This document shows, piece after piece, positions 54,913 to 63,269 of a stretch of DNA of 64,000 bases (position 1 is its first letter; every line of letters begins with the position of its first letter). Location: positions 7,516,605 through 7,580,604 of the forward strand of contig NZ_PTJS01000001.1 of NCBI RefSeq assembly GCF_002941025.1, given 5' to 3'. This DNA is from Streptomyces sp. QL37. Lineage in GTDB: Bacteria > Actinomycetota > Actinomycetes > Streptomycetales > Streptomycetaceae. The notes under the pieces were generated by a model. That model did no database searches. It was not told the origin of the DNA and saw nothing but the letters and a program-made list of their open reading frames with translations. A program made the position numbers and the translations under genes.

Positions 54913-55458
54913 ACGACGTCCGGGACGGGCGTAGATGGTGCTGGTCAGCGCGGCCCTGCCGGGTGAGCTCTGCGAAAGCCGCTCGATCAGCGGCATCGGC
55001 ATCGAGAGGGCCGCTCCGCGCATCGCCCGCAGCACGCCGAAGGCGTAGCGGCGCTCACTCCGTGTCCAGAAACCCGCGGGGGACAGCGCCGTCACCGAAC
55101 GAGCGAGCTTCTCGCGGCCCAACTCCAGCGCCAGCAGGCCTCCCAGTGAGTTGCCGGCCACATGCGGCCGTTGGACGCCGAGTGCGTCGATGAATGAGCC
55201 GAGCACCGGCACCATGGTCCGCAGGTCATGGCGGAGCCCCTGCGGCAGCGCCGGAGAGGCGCCGAACCCTGGCAGGTCCACCGCTATGACATCCCGTTCG
55301 GCCGCCAGGACGCGCACGACCGGATCCCACGCCTGACGGTGATGACCGATGCCGTGCAGCAGCACCAACGGCTCCCCCGAACCGGTCCGTTCGTACGACA
55401 CGTCGACCGTACGCCGGCCTGCGGGGGAGCCCACTGTGAACGAGATCGTGGCGGCCAT
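54595..55458 (-). CDS. Alpha/beta hydrolase
   Basis: 287-residue alpha/beta-hydrolase: oxyanion LLHGIGHHRQAWDP, nucleophile elbow AGNSLGG, acid Asp in AWGDKDRLL, and catalytic His in PDCGHVPMNDDP. No signal peptide, so probably an intracellular esterase or C-C hydrolase. It is divergent from an ECF41 sigma gene (145-nt gap) and overlaps the tail of the EamA gene by 318 nt on the other strand. Confidence 0.92.
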   Translation of the reverse strand: MAATISFTVGSPAGRRTVDVSYERTGSGEPLVLLHGIGHHRQAWDPVVRVLAAERDVIAVDLPGFGASPALPQGLRHDLRTMVPVLGSFIDALGVQRPHVAGNSLGGLLALELGREKLARSVTALSPAGFWTRSERRYAFGVLRAMRGAALSMPMPLIERLSQSSPGRAALTSTIYARPGRRSPGAVVAETVALREATAFRQTLEAGLTVAFTDDVPDIPVSIAWGDKDRLLLRRQGVRAKHVIPGARLVRLPDCGHVPMNDDPAAVARVILDTSRRRAGAASSQNA

Positions 55459-55603
55459 GCTGCTCCTCGGTACGAGCCTGACGGGTAGGGACGGAGGAAA
55501 TGAGACGCCTCGTCAACAATGATTACCGCCGGGTAGCTCGCAGTTCAAGGGGCGAGCGCGATTCCCGCTGGACACCCTCAGGCGCGTGGGCTGGGATGGG
55601 AAA

Positions 55604-56488
55604 GTGACTGCCGACACCGTGACCGATGTCTTCGAAGAACACCGGCCCTTCCTCACCGGGGTCGCCTACCGCATGCTCGGCCGCGTCGCCGACGCCGAGG
55701 ACGTGGTGCAGGAGGCGTGGCTGCGCTGGTCGTCGGCCGAGCGTGACGAGGTGCGGGAGCCGCGGGCCTTTCTCGTGCGGATCACCACGCGTCTGGCCAT
55801 CGACCGGCTGCGACACCTGCGGTCACGGCGCGAGGCGTACGTGGGGCCGTGGCTGCCCGAACCCGTGGTCACCGAATTCGGTCCGGCCGTCCCGGATTCC
55901 GCCGAGCGCGCGGTGCTCGCCGACTCCGTGTCCCTCGCCGTGCTGGTCGTCCTGGAAACCCTGTCCCCGCTGGAGCGGGCCGTCTTCGTCCTGCGCGAGG
56001 CCTTCGGCTTCCCGTACGCGGAGATCGGCGCCGCCCTCGACCGGTCCGAGGCGGCCGTACGACAGCTGGCCGGCCGCGCCAAGCGGCATGTGGAGGAGCG
56101 CAAGCCGAGGTACGACGTGGACCCGGCCGTGCGGCGCGATCTCACCGAGCGCTTCCTCGCCGCCGCTTCGGGCGGGGACCTGGAGCAACTGCTCGCCCTG
56201 CTGGCTCCCGACGTGCGCCTCGTCAGTGACAGCGGAGGCAAGGCGAAGGCGCCGCGGCGGATCATCGAGACGGCCGACAAGGTCGGCCGCTTCCTCATCG
56301 CCGTGGGCCAGGACTGGCCGGCCGCGACGGAGGTCCGCATCCTGGAACTCAACGGCGCCCCCGCCCTGGTGCTCAGCGTGCAGGGAGAGGTGGACACGGT
56401 GTTCCAGGCCGAGGTCGGCGACGGAGTCATCAGGTGTGTCTACATCATCCGCAACCCGGACAAACTCGGCGCGGTGCACGCGGGTTAG
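55604..56488 (+). CDS. ECF41-type RNA polymerase sigma factor
   Basis: About 294-residue ECF sigma with a C-terminal SnoaL-like extension (SigJ type). Region 2 is EHRPFLTGVAYRMLGRVADAEDVVQEAWLRW and region 4 VFVLREAFGFPYAEIGAALDRSEAAVRQL. The ECF41 markers WLPEP (after region 2), DSGGKAKAPR and NPDKL (near the end) are all present. In this group the extension acts as a built-in regulator in place of an anti-sigma factor. GTG at 55604 follows GGGATGGG; GTG at 55586 is an alternative. Divergent from an alpha/beta hydrolase gene. Confidence 0.93.
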   Translation: MTADTVTDVFEEHRPFLTGVAYRMLGRVADAEDVVQEAWLRWSSAERDEVREPRAFLVRITTRLAIDRLRHLRSRREAYVGPWLPEPVVTEFGPAVPDSAERAVLADSVSLAVLVVLETLSPLERAVFVLREAFGFPYAEIGAALDRSEAAVRQLAGRAKRHVEERKPRYDVDPAVRRDLTERFLAAASGGDLEQLLALLAPDVRLVSDSGGKAKAPRRIIETADKVGRFLIAVGQDWPAATEVRILELNGAPALVLSVQGEVDTVFQAEVGDGVIRCVYIIRNPDKLGAVHAG

Positions 56489-56527
56489 CGGCCCGGGGGA
56501 AGTCGGGGCCGTCGCGCGCCCTGCCCG

Positions 56528-56564
56528 GCCCCACGGCCTTCACCGACGGTGTCGGCCGTGGGGC
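56528..56564 (+). terminator. Terminator after the ECF41 gene
   Basis: GCCCCACGGCC (56528-56538) and GGCCGTGGGGC (56554-56564): a perfect 11-bp stem with a 15-nt loop, followed by TTCGTGTT, 40 nt after the sigma gene stop. Confidence 0.8.
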
Positions 56565-56650
56565 TTCGTGTTGCCTGCGCCCGTCTTCACGCGAACGTCC
56601 CGTGAACGCTCTGCGGCGGTGGATCGTTTCGCTGCGTCACGGGGCGAGGA

Positions 56651-56685
56651 TTGGTCTTGACCAAGGTGGTTCGCCGTCCTAAGGT
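56651..56685 (+). promoter_or_regulatory. dre-like operator overlapping a sigma70 promoter
   Basis: TTGGTCTTGACCAA (56651-56664) has perfect TTGGTC/GACCAA arms and matches the core of the DasR-responsive element (TGGTCTAGACCA). TTGACC (56657-56662) is also a -35 box, followed by 17 nt and TAAGGT (56680-56685). A repressor on the site would block polymerase. The GntR/UTRA gene starts 75 nt downstream of the -10. Confidence 0.7.
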
Positions 56686-56759
56686 CTGAACGATAAGGCA
56701 GGAACCTTTAATAAATAACGTCGCGGAATACAGGCCACCGGGCGGATGCGGAGGACAGG

Positions 56760-57527
56760 GTGGGGACCACGCAGCTGGAATCGGTGCAGGAGCCGAAGTA
56801 CTGGCACCTCAAGACCGTGCTCAGTGAGGCACTCGACTCGGACTTCGCGGTGGGAGAGGTACTGCCCAACGAGCGGGACCTCGCGGCGCGCTTCGGCGTC
56901 GCCAGAGCCACCCTCCGCCAGGCGCTGGAGCAGCTCGAACTCGAAGGCAGGCTGCAGCGGCGCCGTGGCGTGGGGACGACCGTCGCCCCGCCCCGGGTCG
57001 GAGTGGCCGTCGCCACCGCACAGCAGGGCTGGGCCGGCGGCGACACGGACGAGGCGTGGCAGCCCATCGAGTGCGTCACGGACACCGCTCCTGCCTCGGT
57101 AGCCGCGCTGCTCGACACGGACGCCGGGGAACCTGTGCATGTGGTGCGCCGCATCCGGGTGGCTCAAGGGCAGGCAGTGGCGGCCGAACTCCTTTATGTG
57201 CCGACGTCGTCCGTGCCCGAGCTGTCAGCCATCGAAGCGCCGTCAGGGCCTGTCCGGGCCCGCAAGGTCCTGCGGGAACTGCACCGCCTCGACCTCGACG
57301 GCCAGGACCGCTCGGTCGAACTCGGTTCGGCCCGCGCGGACGACGCGAGGGAGCTCGACCGGCTCCCCGGCGCCCCGGTTCTCGTGGTCACCACCCGGCA
57401 TTTCGCCGCCGCGGGCACGGCAGCGGTCTCTGTGGCCACGTACAGGGCCGACACCTGCCGGCTGACCTTCGGGGACTCCGGCGCGCTGGAGATCACCCAC
57501 GACGAGCAGGAGCGCAAGGCCTCCTGA
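56760..57527 (+). CDS. GntR/HutC (UTRA) regulator, DasR-like
   Basis: 255-residue regulator. The winged HTH (about 12-75) reads LPNERDLAARFGVARATLRQALEQLELEGRLQRRRGVGTTVAPP; the UTRA ligand domain (about 95-245) has PVHVVRRIRVAQGQAVAAELLYVP. DasR and related regulators bind glucosamine-6-P type effectors. GTG at 56760 follows GAGG with a 5-nt gap. A dre-like palindrome sits on its own promoter, so autoregulation or regulation by DasR is likely. Convergent with a ROK regulator. Confidence 0.92.
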   Translation: MGTTQLESVQEPKYWHLKTVLSEALDSDFAVGEVLPNERDLAARFGVARATLRQALEQLELEGRLQRRRGVGTTVAPPRVGVAVATAQQGWAGGDTDEAWQPIECVTDTAPASVAALLDTDAGEPVHVVRRIRVAQGQAVAAELLYVPTSSVPELSAIEAPSGPVRARKVLRELHRLDLDGQDRSVELGSARADDARELDRLPGAPVLVVTTRHFAAAGTAAVSVATYRADTCRLTFGDSGALEITHDEQERKAS

Positions 57528-57627
57528 CGTATCAGGGGGTCCTTCCGACGCTTTCGGGAGGCCTGCTTCCCGGGGCGGGTGTCCACCCGGACTTCCTGGC
57601 CCGGAGCCGCGGCCAGATCCTCTTCGC

Positions 57628-57656
57628 ACGGCCCGTCGCTGTCAGCGGCGGGCCGT
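57628..57656. terminator. Bidirectional hairpin between GntR and ROK genes
   Basis: ACGGCCCGTCGC (57628-57639) and GCGGCGGGCCGT (57645-57656) form a 12-bp stem with one T-G pair and a 5-nt loop. The right arm covers the last codons of the ROK gene, in a convergent arrangement. Confidence 0.6.
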
Positions 57657-58799
57657 CACCGTCCCTTCCACGGCGAAGAGCTGTTCCTCCACGTGGTCCA
57701 GGGCCAGCCGCAGCGCGCCGGTGGCGACAGCCGCCTCCCCGAGGAGGGAGAGTGTCACCCGGGGCGGCCGCAGACAGTAGCGGGCGAGCTCGTCGCGGAG
57801 CGGGTCGAGAACCCCGTCCAGGCCGGCGGCCCAACCGCCGATGACCACGAGCTCCGGATCGAGCGCCAGCACCAGGGCCGCGACATCGTGCACCAGACGC
57901 TGGATGAACCGTGCGACCGCGGCCTGGGCCCCGGCGTCGCCGTGCTTGGCCTTGGCGAAGACCGCGGCGACGGCGTGCTCGTCCAGAGGGTCCAGGGGGG
58001 TGTCCGTCGTGGAGAGCAGGTGTTCCGGTGTGACATCACGGCCGAGGAGGTGCAGCGCACCGATCTCTCCGGCCGCACCACCGAACCCGCGGTGCAGCCG
58101 CCCTCCGATCAGCGACCCGGCGCCGGGGCTCAAGCCCGCCAGGACGAAGACGATGTCGTCCGACTCGACCGCCGCGCCCTTCCAGTGTTCGGCCACCGCG
58201 GCCGCGTTGGCGTCGTTCTCCACCAGGACGGGGCACCGGAAGGAACGCCGGAGCCTTTCGCCGAGCGCGAGGCCGGTCCAGTCCGGCAGGGCGGTGCCCA
58301 GCCGGACGGTGCCGTCGGCCTCCACGATGCCGGGACTGCCCACTCCGACCGCGCGCAAGCTGCTGCGCTGCACCCCGGTGCGACGCAGCACATCGGCGAT
58401 CATGCCTCTGACCTGGTCGAGCCTGTCATCCGCGCACGCGGTCTCGGAGACGTCCCGTGAGCCCGCGCCGACGATCCGGCCGTCCAGCCCGGACAGCAGG
58501 GCGGAGACCCGGTGAGGGCCTATCTCGATGCCCAGGAGGTACCCGGCCTCGGCACGGAATCTGAACCGCCTGGCCGGCCGGCCCTGGCGCCTGGTTCCGC
58601 TCCCGTCGGGCAGCGCCTCCACCACCAGGCCCGCCGCGAAAAGCCCTTCGACGACACCTTCGACGGTGGGACGTGACAGACCTGTGATGCGGGTCAGGTC
58701 CGTGAGCGTGGGCGAATCCGCCCCTCGCAGGGCATGCAGCACCACAGCGGAATTGATCCTCCGCAGCAGAGACGGGTCCCCACCGGTCAGCCTGCCCAC
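57642..58799 (-). CDS. ROK family transcriptional regulator
   Basis: 385-residue protein. The N-terminal winged helix (about 15-75: LHALRGADSPTLTDLTRITGLSRPTVEGVVEGL) precedes a ROK sugar-kinase fold (LGIEIGPHRVSALL, GVGSPGIVE, LVENDANAAAVAEHW). The usual ROK zinc motif with CxCGxxGCxE after the GxxGEIG helix is absent: here GGAAGEIGALHLLGRDVT carries no Cys. It therefore probably senses a sugar without kinase activity, or differently from NagC. Its neighbour is a DasR-like gene, consistent with amino-sugar control, but no sugar transporter is adjacent. Confidence 0.9.
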   Translation of the reverse strand: MGRLTGGDPSLLRRINSAVVLHALRGADSPTLTDLTRITGLSRPTVEGVVEGLFAAGLVVEALPDGSGTRRQGRPARRFRFRAEAGYLLGIEIGPHRVSALLSGLDGRIVGAGSRDVSETACADDRLDQVRGMIADVLRRTGVQRSSLRAVGVGSPGIVEADGTVRLGTALPDWTGLALGERLRRSFRCPVLVENDANAAAVAEHWKGAAVESDDIVFVLAGLSPGAGSLIGGRLHRGFGGAAGEIGALHLLGRDVTPEHLLSTTDTPLDPLDEHAVAAVFAKAKHGDAGAQAAVARFIQRLVHDVAALVLALDPELVVIGGWAAGLDGVLDPLRDELARYCLRPPRVTLSLLGEAAVATGALRLALDHVEEQLFAVEGTVTARR

Positions 58800-58937
58800 C
58801 GTGTGTCCTCCCAGGTCGTGCCCATGTCTGCCGGATCGTACTCGCTGACCCCGCCCTCGGCGACCAGCACCCGGAGAGAGACAACCGGAACCGGTCCCGG
58901 CCCCGGCGCGATCTCGGTCGGAGCGGAGCTGTGCGGG

Positions 58938-59588
58938 TCAGCGAGGAGCTACGAAGCCTGACTCGTAGGCCGCGATCACTGCCTGTGTGCGGTCCCTGGC
59001 ACCCAACTTCGCGAGCACGGCGCTGACATGTGACTTGACGGTCTCCACCCCCACGACGAGCTCGGTGGCGATCTCCGCGTTGGACCGGCCCCGTGCCATC
59101 AGGCGGAGCACCACCGCTTCGCGGTCCGTGAGCGACGCCCGGACCATCGCGTCCCGCGCTTCGCGCGTGCCGTATTCAGCGGCGAGCTGCCGGACCGCGG
59201 CGGGGAACAGCAGCGACTGGCCTTCTGCCACCAGCCTCACCGCGTGGACGATCTCCGCGGGGCGGGCCCGCTTGAGCAGAAACCCGTCCGCCCCTGCCCG
59301 CAGCGCCTCGTAGACGTACTCGTCGTTCTCGAACGTGGTCACCACCAGGATCTTCGGCGGATCGGCGACGGTGCGCAGCACCAGCCGGGTCGCCTCGATG
59401 CCGTCCATCAGGGGCATGCGCACATCCATGGCCACGACGTCGGGCCGGAGGCTGCTGACGAGCGGGATCACGGCCGCACCGTCGGCGGCCTCACCGACCA
59501 CCTCGATGTCGTCCTGCGCTTCCAGGACCGCGCGGAGTCCCGCGCGCACCAGAGGTTCGTCGTCGACGAGAAGTACGGTGACCGGCAT
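58938..59588 (-). CDS. NarL/LuxR-type response regulator
   Basis: 216-residue response regulator: receiver domain with Asp9-Asp10 acidic pocket, phospho-acceptor Asp55 (MDVRMPLMDG) and a Lys in FLLKRA, then a LuxR HTH (about 148-205: LTDREAVVLRLMARGRSNAEIATELVVGVETVKSHV). It is 4 nt behind the histidine kinase gene and so forms a two-component operon with it. Likely target: the divergent ABC transporter operon. Confidence 0.95.
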   Translation of the reverse strand: MPVTVLLVDDEPLVRAGLRAVLEAQDDIEVVGEAADGAAVIPLVSSLRPDVVAMDVRMPLMDGIEATRLVLRTVADPPKILVVTTFENDEYVYEALRAGADGFLLKRARPAEIVHAVRLVAEGQSLLFPAAVRQLAAEYGTREARDAMVRASLTDREAVVLRLMARGRSNAEIATELVVGVETVKSHVSAVLAKLGARDRTQAVIAAYESGFVAPR

Positions 59589-59592
59589 CCGG

Positions 59593-60765
59593 TCAGCGTA
59601 TGCGGTCCAGCGGAAGGCTCGCGTGCACGATCCACTCCCCTTCATGGGGGCCGGTTCTGGCCTGGCCGCCCAGCAGGGCGGCCCGCTCCCGGATACCCCG
59701 AAGCCCGCTGCCGCCGCCCGGGGCGCGCCTCGATGCCGCGAACGGGTTGGCCACCTCGAGCTCCAGCCTCTCCTTCGCCACGGCGATCCTCACCCGTACG
59801 GGAACGGCGCCGGCGTGACGCAGCACGTTGGTGAGCGACTCCTGCAGAATGCGGTAGCCCTCGCGGGACACCGGGCCGGGGACCTGATCCAGCGGCCCGG
59901 TCATCTCCACGTCCATCTTCACACCGGAGCCGCGGGCCGAATCCAGCAGCCGGTCGGCTTCGACCAGGGTCGGGCGAGCCCCGGAAGGAGGGTCCGATTC
60001 TCTCAACACGCGCAGGACACGCTCCAGATCGTCCAGTGCCTGGCGCCCCGTCTCCTCGATGGCGGCGAGTGCCCGCGCGGTGAACTCAGGATTGCCCGCC
60101 GTCCTGGCAGCCCCCGCCTGCACGACCGCGACCGTCAGCGCGTGTCCGATCGAGTCATGAAGCTCGCGAGCCATGCGGTTACGCTCGAGGAGTTGCTCCG
60201 TGCGTTCCTCCAGAGCGGTCAGCTGCTCCGTCGGTGAGGGCCCCAGCAGGCCGCGGGCGGCCCCGGTGGCCACCTCACCGCACAGGACGACCAGCCCGAG
60301 AAGTGCAAGGACCGGCAGGGGTGCCAGCAGAGCGCACCACCAGCCAGGCTCGGCATCGCCGGCCAGCCACGCATCGCTCGGACGCGTTCCGAACGCGCCG
60401 CGCACGAGATCGACCGCCGTCGCCGACAGCCACACCGTCGCGAAGCACACGACTGCCCCCAGGACCAGGCGCACCTCCAGCCAGGCAACGGTGCGCCAGC
60501 GGGCAGCCCAGGTCAGGGCGGGCGCGGCGGCGATCGTGGCGTCCGGGCGGCCCCGCTGATCGGGCGTGAGGAGTAACTGTGCCTGGATCCCCTCGGCCAG
60601 ACGCATCGCCGGAAGCAGTCCGACGGGAATCGCGAAGAGGATGGGCAGCCACGGCTTGCTCGGGGAGATGAACAACCACACGCTGCCCACCGCGGCCGGA
60701 ATGAGCAGGTGCAGCCAGCGACTGTATGTGGCCGGTCTGGCCAGCATGGAGAAGAAGCGGCGCAT
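59593..60765 (-). CDS. Sensor histidine kinase (HisKA_3/NarL type)
   Basis: 390-residue membrane kinase. Four hydrophobic segments lie in residues 18-165; the dimerisation/phospho-acceptor helix is RMARELHDSIGHALTVAVVQAG with His203; the HATPase region has REGYRILQESLTNVLRHA (N box) and PGGGSGLRGIRERAALLGG (G box). It lacks a large extracellular sensor domain, like intramembrane-sensing kinases tied to ABC transporters. ATG at 60765, divergent from an ABC ATPase gene (108 nt). Confidence 0.94.
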   Translation of the reverse strand: MRRFFSMLARPATYSRWLHLLIPAAVGSVWLFISPSKPWLPILFAIPVGLLPAMRLAEGIQAQLLLTPDQRGRPDATIAAAPALTWAARWRTVAWLEVRLVLGAVVCFATVWLSATAVDLVRGAFGTRPSDAWLAGDAEPGWWCALLAPLPVLALLGLVVLCGEVATGAARGLLGPSPTEQLTALEERTEQLLERNRMARELHDSIGHALTVAVVQAGAARTAGNPEFTARALAAIEETGRQALDDLERVLRVLRESDPPSGARPTLVEADRLLDSARGSGVKMDVEMTGPLDQVPGPVSREGYRILQESLTNVLRHAGAVPVRVRIAVAKERLELEVANPFAASRRAPGGGSGLRGIRERAALLGGQARTGPHEGEWIVHASLPLDRIR

Positions 60766-60873
60766 GCTGCCATCGTGCCAGGGCCGGCCGGGGGGCCGGC
60801 TCCCCCGGGAGAGGGAGACGGTCCACTCGGGCGGGGGAGGCCACAGGCCGGTACCGGCGACCAGGCTGAGGTC

Positions 60874-61809
60874 ATGACCAGCATCGACGTGCATGAACTC
60901 ACCAAGGACTACGGACCCACCCGTGCCGTGGACCACCTCACGTTCAGCGTGCGACCTGGCCTGGTGACGGGCTTCCTCGGGCCGAACGGCGCGGGCAAGT
61001 CCACCACCATGCGCCTGGTCCTCGGTCTGGACCGGGCGACCGGCGGTTCCGCCACGATCGGTGGCAAGCCGTACGCGTCTCTGGGCAACCCGCTGCGATG
61101 TGTCGGCGCACTGCTCGACGCGCACGCCGCCCATGGCTCCCGTACCGCACGCAACCATCTGCTCGCGCTCGCCACCAGCAACGCCATATCGAAGAGCAGA
61201 GTTGAGGAGGTGCTCGTCGCGGCAGGCCTCGGCCCGGTGGCCGAGCGGCGGATCAAGACGTTCTCGCTCGGAATGCGGCAGAGGCTCGGTATCGCCGCGG
61301 CTCTTCTCGGTGATCCGGAGGTGGTGATGCTGGACGAGCCGTCGAACGGACTGGACCCGGAAGGCATCGTCTGGGTCCGCGAGCTGGTGCGCAGGCTGGC
61401 CGACGAGGGGCGTGCGGTTCTGGTCTCCAGCCACCTGATGAACGAGACCTCTTCGTTCGCCGACCACTTGATCGTCCTCGGCAAGGGGAGGCTCCTGGTG
61501 GACATGCCGATGCAGGAGTTCCTTGCTTCCCGAAGCCGGCCCGGCGTCCGGTTCCGTACGACGGAACCCGCACGGCTGCACGACGCACTGACCCGCAGGG
61601 GGCTCGAACCTGCGCAGGACGACTACGGCCGCTGGACAGTCGTCGGGGCCACGGCAGAAGAGATCGGTGTCCTGGCCGCTTCCGAAGGCGTCCCGCTTCT
61701 CGAACTCATCGATGAGCAGGCCACGCTGGAAGAGGCCTACTTCGATCTCACCACGACCGAGGCGGAATTCGCCGCCACCACGACCCCCGCCGACGGCAAG
61801 GAGATCTGA
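60874..61809 (+). CDS. ABC transporter ATP-binding protein (BcrA type)
   Basis: 311-residue nucleotide-binding subunit: Walker A GPNGAGKSTT, signature FSLGMRQRLGIA (SLGMRQR in place of LSGGQ, common in BcrA-like proteins), Walker B VVMLDEPSNGLDPEG and a switch His in VSSHLMNE. ATG at 60874; a longer in-frame opening upstream overlaps the divergent kinase and is rejected. With the permease 6 nt downstream it forms an exporter, probably for a peptide or cell-wall-active compound, controlled by the adjacent two-component system. Confidence 0.94.
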   Translation: MTSIDVHELTKDYGPTRAVDHLTFSVRPGLVTGFLGPNGAGKSTTMRLVLGLDRATGGSATIGGKPYASLGNPLRCVGALLDAHAAHGSRTARNHLLALATSNAISKSRVEEVLVAAGLGPVAERRIKTFSLGMRQRLGIAAALLGDPEVVMLDEPSNGLDPEGIVWVRELVRRLADEGRAVLVSSHLMNETSSFADHLIVLGKGRLLVDMPMQEFLASRSRPGVRFRTTEPARLHDALTRRGLEPAQDDYGRWTVVGATAEEIGVLAASEGVPLLELIDEQATLEEAYFDLTTTEAEFAATTTPADGKEI

Positions 61810-61814
61810 TATTC

Positions 61815-62558
61815 ATGGCCATGTCAACGACCGCGGTGCTGCGCTCCGAGTGGATCAAGATCAAATCGGTGCGATCCATTTCCGGTTCACTGATAGCGGT
61901 CTTCGTCGCCACCCTCTTCGTCACCGTGCTCGTTTCCTCCACCGTCGGGCAGGCAGAAGCGGACAACCCGGGTGACGACCTTCTCTTCTCCGCCTTCTAC
62001 GCGCTGAACTTCGGCCAGATCGCGGCCATCAGCTTCGGCACGACCGCCCTGTCGGCCGAGTTCCTGAACGGCGCCCTACGGACATCGCTCACGGCGGTCC
62101 CCAGCCGCAGCCGCCTCTACATAGCGAAGATGGCGATGGTCGGTGGACTCGCCCTGGTCGTCGGGCTGATCGCCAGCTTCACCGCTTTTCTGGTGGGGCA
62201 GCTGTTCATGGGCGACCACAGGATCGGTCTGGGGGAACCGGGCGCCCTGCGCGCCGCGTTCGGTGGTGGCGTGTATCTCGCCCTGATGGCGCTGTTCGCG
62301 GCCGGGTTGACAGCGGTGCTGCGTAGCGCGGTTGCCGTGCTCAGTCTGCTCATCCCCTTCATCCTGGTCGTCTCCTTCGTGGTCGGCGACATAGCGGGAG
62401 GCGTCGCCCAGTACCTCCCGGACCGAGCAGGGCAGTTGGTGCTCCGCGGACAACATGAGGGGAGCCTCGGACCATGGACGGGGCTGGCCGTCACAGCGGG
62501 GTGGGCGGCGGTCGCGCTGGTCACCGGCTGGTGGGCCCTCCGGGAGCGGGACGCCTGA
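61815..62558 (+). CDS. ABC-2 type permease
   Basis: 247-residue membrane protein with six hydrophobic segments: SISGSLIAVFVATLFVTVLV, ALNFGQIAAISFGTTALSAEF (ABC-2 core), MVGGLALVVGLIASFTAFLV, VYLALMALFAAGLTAVL, LSLLIPFILVVSFVVG and the terminal WTGLAVTAGWAAVALVTGWW. It pairs with the ATPase 5 nt upstream. The family exports lantibiotics, bacitracin-like peptides or lipids. Confidence 0.92.
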   Translation: MAMSTTAVLRSEWIKIKSVRSISGSLIAVFVATLFVTVLVSSTVGQAEADNPGDDLLFSAFYALNFGQIAAISFGTTALSAEFLNGALRTSLTAVPSRSRLYIAKMAMVGGLALVVGLIASFTAFLVGQLFMGDHRIGLGEPGALRAAFGGGVYLALMALFAAGLTAVLRSAVAVLSLLIPFILVVSFVVGDIAGGVAQYLPDRAGQLVLRGQHEGSLGPWTGLAVTAGWAAVALVTGWWALRERDA

Positions 62559-62616
62559 GGGCGCGGCGCCGGAATGGGCACGGCCCGCAACCACGACCCG
62601 CGTGGCGGGTTTCCGG

Positions 62617-62670
62617 CATCGCCGCATCGCCGCATCGCCGCATCGCCGCATCGCCGCATCGCCGCATCGC
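62617..62670. repeat. Octanucleotide tandem repeat (CATCGCCG), 6 full copies
   Basis: Six perfect copies of CATCGCCG run from 62617 to 62664, followed by a partial CATCGC to 62670. The array lies between the ABC permease stop (62558) and the next gene (62777). An 8-bp unit is not a codon multiple, and copy number may vary by slippage. Confidence 0.95.
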
Positions 62671-62776
62671 ACCGGGCTCCCGGAATCGCCGAGTGCCGGG
62701 CCCACAGCGCCTCGGGAGTGGGAGGGAGAGTATCCGGCCGGGGCCATGTGTCAGTGCAAGGAGGTTTACTGACGGT

Positions 62777-63214
62777 ATGACCACCGCACACCACCTCCTC
62801 CTCATAGACGGGATGCGCACCAAGGACTTCCCTCCGGAGCGTGTTGCGTCAGGCACGGGAGTCAGCGGACCCGGCTACCACACGGCGGTCCTCTTCGGTG
62901 AGGACGGCCACGACGGGAGAGATGGGGCAGACCGGCTGGAACACCGAGCGCAATGTCTCGCGGAACACGATGCGCTGCTCACGCTGCTCACCCTGCGCTG
63001 GGGCGAGCCGCAGCACATCAGTCTCTGGAGCGCACAGGAACGGACGATGAGAGGGGAGGTGATGGCCGAACCATGGGCTGAGGCCGTCGCCAGCTGCGAC
63101 CATCTCCAGCTGTGGAATACGGAAGGCCGCTGGATTGCCGTGGTGCTTTACCTCGAGGAAGGCGGGCCGGGCTGCGAGTTGGGTGTCCTTGTCACCGCGA
63201 TCGACCCACCCTGA
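62777..63214 (+). CDS. Conserved hypothetical protein
   Basis: 145-residue soluble protein starting MTTAHHLLLIDGMRTKDFP. It contains LTLRWGEPQHISLWS and NTEGRWIAVVLYLEEGG but no motif I recognise. ATG at 62777 lies 12 nt after AAGGAGG (62758-62764), a long but workable spacing. An open frame continues upstream through the tandem repeat but has no plausible start there. Function unknown. Confidence 0.7.
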   Translation: MTTAHHLLLIDGMRTKDFPPERVASGTGVSGPGYHTAVLFGEDGHDGRDGADRLEHRAQCLAEHDALLTLLTLRWGEPQHISLWSAQERTMRGEVMAEPWAEAVASCDHLQLWNTEGRWIAVVLYLEEGGPGCELGVLVTAIDPP

Positions 63215-63269
63215 GCGGCAAGGGGTTACGGCCCTGGGGCCCCGAGCTGCGCGGCGGTCCCGCAGCGGC

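Noticed and set aside
62617..62670. CRISPR array
   Set aside because: The repeat is an 8-bp perfect tandem with no spacers and no cas genes nearby.
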